Assembly: GCA_016802295.1 (NCBI GenBank)
Contig: JAESIW010000090.1
Location: forward strand, 1,226,928-1,290,927
Source of the DNA: Brachionus rotundiformis
Lineage: Eukaryota; Rotifera; Eurotatoria; Ploima; Brachionidae
Length of the DNA: 64,000 nucleotides
Direction: 5' to 3'
The notes beneath the pieces were generated by a model. The model worked only from the letters and a program-made list of their open reading frames with translations. It had not been told where the DNA came from and made no database searches. Position numbers and translations under genes: made by a program. Shown here piece after piece: positions 37,997-46,382 of the stretch. Positions within the stretch are counted from its first letter, which is position 1. The number at the start of each line of letters is the position of its first letter.

Positions 37997-39915
37997 CCGA
38001 ACCAAAAAATGCAAAACCTCTTGTTCTAAAATTATGTGTCAATATTTGATTATCTTTTTTCTTTTTTTTGTACAAAATCCGGTGATAATTCTATTTTATT
38101 GTCCTTTAAGTATCACTTAAAAATAAATTTTCAATATCAGGTTTACTGTTTTTTCAATTTTTTTTGCTCAATCCGAATTTTGTAAGGCTGCCTCATAGAG
38201 GGACTCGTTTTATAAACGAATATTTTATATCATATATTTATAAATATATATACATATATATATATATACTTGTTTTTTTTCCTTCCTATCTGTTTGAGTT
38301 CTGCTTCTACTTTCGTTATGTGTCGATTTTTAATTATTTATGTTGAATTTGGTTGTTTTTTTTACCTAGAGGCATTTCTCGAGACCTGTTAACTTGTCTT
38401 TAAGTATCCATTTAAATGTTCTCGGAGGGATAATTAATTGCAAGAATTAATTAGTACTTTCTTTTCTTTAAAAAACATATAAACAATAAATTAATTAAAC
38501 AATTTTATTATATTTTTTATATTTAATAAAACAATATTATTTAATAAAAATTTTTCAACATTATTTTAGAAAAAGCTATCAAATAGTTTTTTATACCAAT
38601 TTTACAATGGAATTAAACCATTTAGACCAATTTGATGTTTAAAGCAGAAAATTGGCAAATTCAACTAATGATCATTATCCTGGCCATAATTAATTTTGGA
38701 AAATATATTGCGTATTTAATTTTGTACACAAAAATTGCCATATCAGAAGTATCCTGAGCAAAATTAACAAATTTTCCAATGGTATTTGAGTATTACAAAA
38801 AATTCAGAAAGATAATTCATAAAAGAATCTTTTGCAACTTTTAAACAAATAAAACATTTTTTGACTTCTTATTTTTAGTTTTTTTCTAATCTTTTATTGC
38901 TTTCAAATGAACAAAATGTTATCTTTTAGTAACTTTTTGATAATAACTATTTGAATTTTTTCTCGTTTTTTTAAGCTGAAGAAATAATAATTCCTTTTTC
39001 AATTGCAAGGAAAAAATATCTATTATCAAAAAATAAAACTAAAAGATAAGATAGAATAGATTGCTTCATCATTTAGGCTAATAAAAATTTGATTTACTAG
39101 AAGAGTAATTTTTGGATTTAATATAAATTTTAATTGTCCTTGCTAGAAATACATTGTTACCAGGGGGTTTTTACCATGTATTTATTAAATATTGCTCAAG
39201 TGAATTTCCTGAAGCTGACAGGTTTATTTAGATAAATCCTACAATTTTTCAAGCCATTTTTTAGATAAAATTTAATTTTTATTATCTGTTTTTTAAATAG
39301 ATAAAATAAAATAAAAATTTAACTTTTAGAGGGTTCATGTCATTAGGTAAATTTGGTGCTTGAGTGTGCCTACTAATGCATCCTATTTGGTATATTTTGA
39401 AAAGGCTTTTCAAACTGGTGATGTCTTTACTATAAAAATTTAATTAAATAAAATAAAAATTTTTTAGGCTAGAAAACTAAAAACTGAAAGCTTTAAACAT
39501 CAAATTGGGTTGAAATAGTTTAATTCCATTCTAAAATTGGAATAAAAAACTATTTGAAAGCTTTTTTAATTAATATTGATTTATAAATTATAAAAAATAT
39601 AATATAATTGTTTAATTAATTAGTTGTAAATTTAGTTAGGCTAAAACTTAAAAATCAAGTAATTATTTTTGTTGGAAAAATAACCAAGTTTCCTTATTCC
39701 TTTTTAAATAAATTTCAATTATTAAGTTTTCATAATTTTTTTATATAAATTACTAGCATCAATTTTTAATGATTAAATAAATAAAAAAACAGAAGTTTTT
39801 CTTGTATTTTTTATTGCTGCAAATGAATTAAATCTTATTTTTTTTTAGTTTTTTTTTACAAATAAACGCCTTAAAATTTCAAAATTCAATAAAAACAATT
39901 ATTGAAATTATCAGT
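37997..39915. other. Intergenic region with an inverted-repeat element
   Basis: About 1.9 kb between the FNIP and Ly6-A stops, which converge. A TA-rich tract lies at 38,230-38,270. Most of the rest is the 1.1 kb inverted-repeat element at 38,491-39,619. No coding exon is supported. Confidence 0.55.
38491..39619. repeat. Long inverted-repeat (foldback/MITE-like) element
   Basis: The left arm (38,491-38,645) and the reverse complement of the right arm (39,490-39,619) align along their whole length. Shared phrases include ttaattaaacaatt, tattatattttttata, tcaaatagttttttat, atggaattaaac and caatttgatgtttaaagc. An inner pair of smaller arms (about 38,915-38,955 and 39,022-39,060) shares atcttttagt and tttttgataata. 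The interior has no recognisable transposase. It resembles a foldback or non-autonomous DNA element, but target duplications are not clear. Confidence 0.7.
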
Positions 39916-40376
39916 TCATAAAAAGGATGTGATTAATGCTGAAAAAGCTAAGATTAAAAATCCTGCCTTCAATTGCTTTGATACATTTGAAGTATTGCAT
40001 CCGTCAGTGGTACAACATAATGTTCCACCACCAGTTCCAAATAATGATCCAGTATTTGTCGCAGTACATGTAGATGAACAAGTTTTGGTAACAGTTGTAG
40101 CTCCGAGAACTGAAGCAAAAGTAGTCTTGGAAAGGAAAAAATGAATTAACTAAATGTGGAAGGAAATAAAAATTGCCTTGCAATATGATTCAGATCCAGT
40201 ACAATTATTTAGAGTTCCAATACTTGAACCACATCCTATACATTCATAGCATTGTAAGGCTTCTGTTTGGACAAAAAAACAGCCTAAAACATAAATTTGT
40301 TGCACAGTAAAACCCAAGTTGACTCGATCTTACCCAAGATAACTGCTGATATTGACAAAATGGCTAAATATTTCAT
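39916..40376 (-). CDS. Ly6/three-finger GPI-anchored protein A
   Basis: Three exons on the minus strand: 40334-40376, 40177-40283 and 39916-40125, in phase to 119 residues. A signal peptide (MKYLAILSISAVILG then CFFVQTEA) precedes the mature start LQCYEC. Ten mature cysteines sit at 26, 29, 32, 42, 49, 66, 70, 87, 88 and 93, the Ly6/uPAR spacing. The hallmark CCTTDGCN is followed by a short polar spacer and the hydrophobic tail AGFLILAFSALITSFL, as expected for GPI attachment. Such proteins are usually cell-surface modulators of receptors or junctions; the target is unknown here. Intron 2 (51 nt) appears to begin with GC rather than GT (AAG|GCAATT), because no GT donor keeps the frame. A frame of 80 codons on the opposite strand is its shadow. 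Length and exon phases equal those of the second copy at 42.9-43.4 kb. Confidence 0.85.
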
Positions 40377-41054
40377 TTTGGTTATATTCTTTTTAAAATA
40401 TGGAACCAATTTTACACCTCTATTTATATGCCTTTTCTTTTTAAATATTGTTACCAAGGACAATTAAAATTTATATTAAATCAAACAATTACTCATTTAT
40501 TAAAACAATTTTTAATAATTTAAATGTTTTAAACAAACCAAATTATTGATTTTTCATATGTCGTTAGGTTCGTGTTTTTTTATGGGAAATAAATCCAAGT
40601 TATCAAGGTAACCATTTTTTTTGAGCAAAAAGGCTTTTAGCTTAAGTAAGGAAAGAAAATTTGATTGAGACTTCAATAATTTAAATTCTCAGGCTTTTTT
40701 TTTATTCTATCTGAAAAATAAATTAAGTAATTTTCAGAAATAATAATAGATCAATCTGAATTGCTTCCTCGAGAATATCCTTAATGTATACTTAACACAT
40801 ATTTTACAAGGCCTGGAGTTCTTGTAGTTTGATCAATGCTTTTTGTTGAGTTGGTACCATGTCTTCAAATAAACTAATATGTTTACATTCATCATTTATT
40901 TTTTTAGTGATTAGAATTTAAAATAATATTGAACAAAAAATCTTTATTAATTAATTTTAAAAATTTTATACAAATATAAAATAAATAAATAAATAGTTTA
41001 ATTTGATTTTGATATTGAAGAATTCATTCATGGTGATATTGATATATATACATA

Positions 41055-41255
41055 TACCGTATTCCCTTGCAAATAAGTGCCCCTCTAAGACCCCTATTTT
41101 TAAAGGTAATCAACAGTAGTTTAGTTCCATCTATGTGGCTTTATTGTAAAGCATATTTAGATCTTTATAAAATATTTAATTTGAAGAAAATTTTCTATCA
41201 TCTAAAAGCTTAAATTCTTCAATGTAGTTGCAATTATTTGCGAGGGTTTACGGTA
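41055..41255. mobile_element. Small MITE with TA target duplication
   Basis: A 197-bp element, 41,057-41,253, is bounded by TA on both sides (41,055-41,056 and 41,254-41,255). Its ends are inverted repeats: the left begins CCGTATTCCCTTGCAAATAA and the right, read on the other strand, begins CCGTAAACCCTCGCAAATAA, matching at 17 of 20 positions. There is no coding capacity. TA duplications with such termini point to the Tc1/mariner/pogo group of DNA transposons. Confidence 0.7.
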
Positions 41256-41269
41256 GTTAGCTATTGTTT

Positions 41270-41850
41270 TATGGAGTATATGAAGCTTGGCATTTCGCCA
41301 AGAACTTACGGTCCAATTGCTTAACAGCTTGATACTTGAACACGCTCCCTCTTTGTTCTATTATGGCTGGCTAAATCTCAAATTTACGCTCAACCGTTGC
41401 CATCAATGTAAATGAGACTAGAAGGATAGTTTCCCAATTACAGGACCTATGTTACGCTAAACAGCTCCTAAATTTTGGTCTCAGTTCTCCGGAAAAGAAG
41501 AAAAACAGGAGACATGATTCAAATGTACAAGATTTATAAAAATAAAACAGAAAATACGTGAGTTTAGGTTCAAATTTGATGTAAATAACTTAAGTGATAT
41601 TAATAACTTCTTAAAAAAGTATGGCTTATTTGCATTCCAACAGAATACTAGATAGAATGCTATCTTTTGCTCATAAAACACTATACTTTCATAATTCTCC
41701 TGAAAATCTAAGGCAAAATTTAAAGAAGATTGACTCCAGAAATTTGAAATATAATTTAAGGTGCAGTGAGAATCCGATAGAAGCAAGATTAAAATCAGTA
41801 AATGGCGAACAAACTTTTGGATATTTTACTCAAGACTTATAAATTGCTTG
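41270..41850 (+). mobile_element. Decayed 3' end of a non-LTR retrotransposon (LINE)
   Basis: Broken reading frames on the plus strand retain the usual order of motifs after the reverse transcriptase catalytic core. First comes LILEHAPSLFYYGW (about 41,329-41,371), resembling the S-LILEYASPVW block. Next is ETRRIVSQLQDLCYAKQLLN (41,414 onward), resembling the QRRATK...L-Y-RL block. After a one-base frameshift follows RRKTGDMIQMYKIYKN (about 41,498-41,545), the RRxRGDMIQ-YKI block. A later frame at 41,621-41,842 may be the last part of the ORF. It is a non-functional relic, truncated at its 5' end. Confidence 0.65.
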
Positions 41851-42929
41851 GTGATCAAGAGATCAATGTTGAAATTTACAACATTTAAGTATTCAATTTT
41901 TAATAATATTAAAATTTGATTTTCTCAGATTTTGTAAAAAAATTCAAAAAATTTAATTAAAATATTTCAATGCTTTACTTTTTTAAATAATTATATTAAC
42001 ATTTATTATTTTTAATTTTGTAAAATCTTATTTATCATTATAAAAATCATTATATAAATCGTATTTATAATTAAAAAAATAGAATGTTAATCGGTCTTTA
42101 TGACAAGGGCAATATTAAATTATATTTTGTCTGATACAACATACAAGCTAACTTAGGGCCGTTTTCCTCTTTTAACTGGTGAAAAAAAATTAAACAACAA
42201 AAAGTGGAAAAGATTTGGTAAATTAATGTAATTTTACGTAGAAATACGTAATAAACGTAAACTATGGCTTAACTATTATTTTTTACGCAAAAATTGGTAA
42301 AAAATTAATTAAATAGAAATTTCATAAGAGAAAATCTTTATCTTTAACAAAATACTTGGTGATATAGCTTTATTCGATTCAGAGATAAAACTATCTAACT
42401 TTGCCTCCAAAGGAACGAAATTTTCAATTCTTTTTTTTTCTTAATTGTTATAATAAAAAATATTTCAATTAAGGATAAATTCATTCAGTTTGAATCAATT
42501 TTATTAAGTAAATTATTAAATAAACACCTACTAAATTGGATATTTTCATTAAAAATTTTTACTTTTTAATTCGGTTTGATTGCTTTTTTTAAATTCTTTA
42601 TTGAAAAATATCAAATGTCTTAATCAATTAAGTACATTTGACCAATTGGTACCGTGTCTTTAAATGTACCAATGTTTAAAATGCTTACAAGTTCGTTTAA
42701 TCTTTAGTCATTGAAATTTAAAAAATTATTGAAAGCAAAATTATTTTCATCTCGCAAATAAATTTTTCAATTTAATTTTAATTATTTATTAAGAATAAAA
42801 AATATTCTCAAGAATTAATCAATATGAGGAAAATTGTCATACAAACTATGACAACTATCAATTTATCAAAAATAATATCTATCTTTTAAATATATAAAAA
42901 AACCAAGCATAGATCAGGAAAATAAAAAA

Positions 42930-43379
42930 ATGAAATTAATTGACAAATATTTGACCAATACAGTCATGATATTAAGTAAAACATTTATTTTTAAATTAAA
43001 TAATTATTTTAGTTTTGGTCCAAGGCTGCTATTTTGTTTATTCGAATGCTCTTAAATGCTATGAATGTGCTGAATGCTTTGGCAATGACCAAGGTAAACT
43101 TAATCAGTGTTTAAATTCGGATGAATTTTGCATGGTTATTAACTTTATCAGAAGCCTTTTTTACTATTAATTAACGTTATCTAATAGAATGTAAAAAAAA
43201 GTATTATGAGAGTTGAAAGTGTCATGAAAACTTGTTCAGCTCATTGTAATGAAAGTGATTTTATAATTCTCAAAACAACATGTTGCTCCACTGACGGATG
43301 TAATAGTGGCAATAAAATTCAGGATTATCTTCCATTTATTTTTGTCACTTTTCAATTTTTTTTAAGCATCTTTTACTGA
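42930..43379 (+). CDS. Ly6/three-finger GPI-anchored protein B
   Basis: Three exons: 42930-42975, 43013-43134 and 43188-43379, in phase to 119 residues. The signal peptide runs through MILILVQGCYFVYSNA and the mature start is LKCYEC. Ten mature cysteines are at 31, 34, 37, 48, 55, 72, 76, 88, 89 and 94, ending in the family hallmark CCSTDGCN. A hydrophobic tail (YLPFIFVTFQFFLSIFY) follows and should direct GPI anchoring. Intron 2 begins GTTATT. Protein length, exon number and intron phases equal those of Ly6 gene A, 2.55 kb away in divergent orientation, so the two are old duplicates. The mature domains are well diverged apart from the cysteines and a few blocks (C-TDGCN, KTCS). The gene falls in short exons and is easily missed. 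Confidence 0.85.
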
Positions 43380-44321
43380 GAGAGTTGAATATCATTTAAA
43401 TAATTATCAAGAATTCTTGATTAATGAAATGCTACTAAAATTTAATTTAATAAAGGTTATTTAAAATTTTTGAATGAATTATATTTTATCTCTACCTCGA
43501 ATGTCTTACTTCTATTTTTACTAATTAATATAATTATTTTTTTAACTAACTAAACTTGTTTTAATTGTTATCTTTTAACCATATATCCAACAAAATATTA
43601 CTTATCCAAATTGATTAATTTCTAGTAATCGAGGAATACTTATTTGTATTCTTTGGGCATTTTGAAAAGCATTCATCAATTAAATTGATTTTTTTTACTT
43701 AATTTTGTCTTATTTTAATTGAATAATAATTTTTCTCTATTATAAAAAATTTAATAAAATATGTCTTAAATTAAGCACTTTATATAAAGAAAACTAATAC
43801 ATTCAGAGAGTTTGTTTAAAATGCATAAAATTGGAATATTTGGCATATAATTTGGACAATGTTTGAATACCACTCCCCTTTTTTTTAATTTTTATTAGAA
43901 AAAAGCTAATAAATGATAGATTTTAAAAACCTTTGAACATTTAAATTAGAATAAATAAGGCATGTAATACTAATGATGAATTAACCTTGAGCCATAGTCG
44001 CATGTGTGATCTTATCATTTAGCTATCAAATTTCACAATCAACTAAATTAAAGGTGTTGATCATTAGGCATGATCAAAACAGAAACAGCACACACACACA
44101 CACACACACATTTAGGAGCTTGGCCTGTTTAAATTTTATCAAATAATAAATTTATTAGACGTAATTGAGTTAATTTTTTTTGGATTGGCAAAAAATTTTG
44201 CAATTCAGCTCTATCTTGAACATTTTTCAGTCAGCTGGTTTCAAATTTCAATAATATAAACATTAGCAAAGCAGTTACATCCAATTTTTAACCCAACCGT
44301 AGACTAATAAACTGATAAGAA
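43380..44321. other. Intergenic region with a CA microsatellite
   Basis: About 940 bases between Ly6 gene B and arginase copy 2, both on the plus strand. It is mostly A/T-rich, with a CA dinucleotide run at 44,089-44,110 about 210 bases before the arginase start. No open frame is supported. Confidence 0.55.
44089..44110. repeat. (CA)11 microsatellite
   Basis: Perfect CA dinucleotide run of 11 units, upstream of arginase copy 2. Confidence 0.9.
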
Positions 44322-45570
44322 ATGATATCAATTTCCAGAGTTGGTTCAAATTGGTTGGCATGTATAAATTCAGCCTCATTTGCCAACACCATTTACTCCA
44401 AATCATTCAAATTTTCTTATTCAACAATGACTCAACGAACAGCCAAAAAAGTCGCTTTGATAAACGCCAAGTTTAGCCGTGGTCAAGTAAGACCCATTTT
44501 TAATCTTGCTTTGACTGGTTTAATTTATGGACCAAATTTAGGGCAAACCGGGCACAGAATTGGGACCTAATTTTTTAAAAACTAAATTTCTTTTATCCAA
44601 TTTAGAGAACTTGAGTAATAAAATAAGATAATGTAATGATTTATTTAGTTTATTTAAATTTAAATTAGACTATGAGCCAATTGAGTTTGTGGAGCTTGAG
44701 GATGATGTGCCAAGTCATGAAGAAGTTCAATTTTTGCATAACAGAAATCTGCGCAGCATTTCACAAATAAACAAAAAGCTGTCCCAGTCGGTCCAAGAGG
44801 CGATCAAGCATGGTCATGTGCCGGTGCTGTTGGGTGGAGATCACAGCTTGGCCATTGGAAGTGTGCATGGTACGGCAAATGCGCTTGGATCTCAGGTTGG
44901 TTTGATTTGGGTGGATGCTCATGCGGACATAAACACTCCGCTGACTTCTGCTACTGGCAATTTACATGGTCAGTCAGTGTCATTTTTGCTCTATGAACTG
45001 GACAAGTATTTGCCTAAAATGGAGGCGTTCAGCTGGGTAAAGCCGTGTTTGTCGGCCAGAAACATGGTCTACATTGGTCTGCGAGATTTGGACCCAGAAG
45101 AAACGTAGACTCTAGTTTTTTAAAAAAATAAACATTTCCTAATTTTTATCTTTTATTAAAGAATTCTAGTTGAAAAATACAAAATAAAAGCCTATTCAAT
45201 GTCGGACATACAAAGACTGGGCATAAAGCAAGTTCTGAAAGAGACCATAGATTATTTGACAATCGATGGCGAACTGATGCCACTGCATGTTAGCGTAGAC
45301 ATTGATTCATTGGATCCGTGGTTCGCGCCTTCGACCGGCACGCCGGTTCTTGGCGGCTTGACTTTGCCCGAATTGATGTACATTGGAAACAAAATACATG
45401 AGACTGGCAAATTGCGCGCACTGGACTTGGTGGAAGTAAATCCATTGCTGAAAAGCAGTGAAAGTGATGTTGAGAAAACGGTGTTTTCGGCTTCCAGAGC
45501 CATACTCAGCTTTTTTGGATACAAAACCATTGGAACAAAAAAAGATGGTCATCAAGTACCTTTAGCCTAA
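44322..45570 (+). CDS. ARG: Arginase, copy 2, with mitochondrial-type presequence
   Basis: Four exons: 44322-44486, 44542-44614, 44669-45104 and 45162-45570, giving 360 residues. The same manganese arginase as the minus-strand copy, with ligands H138, D162, H164, D166, D271 and D273 all present. It carries about 35 extra N-terminal residues that are rich in Ser, Ala, Asn and Lys with no acidic residue (start MISISRVGSNWLACINSASF), as expected for import into mitochondria, comparable to vertebrate ARG2. An internal ATG in MTQRTAKK lies where copy 1 starts and could give a short form. Exons 3-4 differ from copy 1 at only about ten residues, and the 57-nt intron between them is nearly identical too. 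Exon 2 matches only about 70%. This is the pattern of recent gene conversion. Confidence 0.95.
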
Positions 45571-45743
45571 ACAAAAACAAAAAAATAATGCGATCATTTT
45601 TTTTATCTAAATTTATTTTAATAAAAAAGTGATTTACTTTTTAAATTTTTTTAAAATGATAAATTTAAAAATTAATTTAGCAAGAAATTAACAAAAAACA
45701 AAAAAAATTTATAAAATTTGTTTCCAATAAAAAAAAATTAATA

Positions 45744-46382
45744 TTAATTATACATTTTTTTATTAGTATTTTTATTATGTACAACATAAGAATTATATAC
45801 ATCAAATCCAAGAGATACAACGCTGTCATAAAGCACTCTGAATTTATAAGGCACAAAGTAAAAATTAATCAAAGAAGCGATTGGCCAAACTACCAACTCG
45901 GCCACGAATATATCCCTTCCTTTAACTTGCAAGTCTTCCATGAGCTTCGGCTTGCCTGATGCATCCATAAGTGCCAAAGTAGCAAAAAAAATGATAATAC
46001 AAATTGGTGAAAGGAGAACTTGGTTGAGGAGAATCTTTTTTAAAATTTGTCCACGTCTATTATGAGGGTAGGCCTCTTCTAGAAACAAATACCAGTAATG
46101 GCACACAATACCAACAGTTAAGCCGGTAGTAGCCAACTTTAAGGTTCGCGTTTTATCCCATTTTACAATTTGGTTAGACACTAGCTCAATTATTTGCTCA
46201 ACTGCGTCTCCCAAAGCGCTAAATCCAATAGAAATGGTCAAATTTGTTGCCAACAGGTGCTTGGAAAACAAAAACTCTTGCCGATTTTTTATGTAGTTAA
46301 GTGTTGGTCTAAGAAATCGGTATTCGTGAACTAATTTCTTCAAATTGGTTAAATTATGAAAGAAAATACGGCCTGCTTTCAT
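45744..46382 (-). CDS. MPV17/PMP22 family membrane protein, MPV17L2-like
   Basis: Single-exon gene, 212 residues, first usable ATG at 46382. The MPV17/PMP22 family comprises small four-helix proteins of the inner mitochondrial or peroxisomal membrane. Some members form channels, and MPV17L2 is linked to mitochondrial ribosome assembly. Family blocks are TTGLTVGIVCHYWYLFLEE, LLNQVLLSPICIIIFFATLA and VWPIASLINFYFVPYKFRVLY, with four hydrophobic segments in the expected places. The combination of a GL-VGP-like segment, HYWY and W-A-NF-FVP resembles MPV17L2 more than MPV17 itself, but this is only a by-eye impression. The gene converges on arginase copy 2, with 173 bases between the two stops. 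Confidence 0.9.
   Translation of the reverse strand: MKAGRIFFHNLTNLKKLVHEYRFLRPTLNYIKNRQEFLFSKHLLATNLTISIGFSALGDAVEQIIELVSNQIVKWDKTRTLKLATTGLTVGIVCHYWYLFLEEAYPHNRRGQILKKILLNQVLLSPICIIIFFATLALMDASGKPKLMEDLQVKGRDIFVAELVVWPIASLINFYFVPYKFRVLYDSVVSLGFDVYNSYVVHNKNTNKKMYN

Larger units (their letters stand above)
40377..42929. other. Region between the two Ly6 genes, with mobile-element remains
   Basis: About 2.55 kb separating the two head-to-head Ly6 genes. It contains a small inverted-repeat element (41,055-41,255) and a decayed LINE (about 41,270-41,850). Two loosely similar direct segments, about 40,850-40,940 and 42,640-42,745, share ttggtacc-tgtct-aaat and later phrases. The rest is A/T-rich and must hold both Ly6 promoters. 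Confidence 0.55.

Noticed and set aside
39902..40144. 80-codon plus-strand open frame with many Val and Pro
   Set aside because: It is the antisense shadow of Ly6 gene A exon 3, whose minus-strand reading gives the CCTTDGCN hallmark and a GPI tail.
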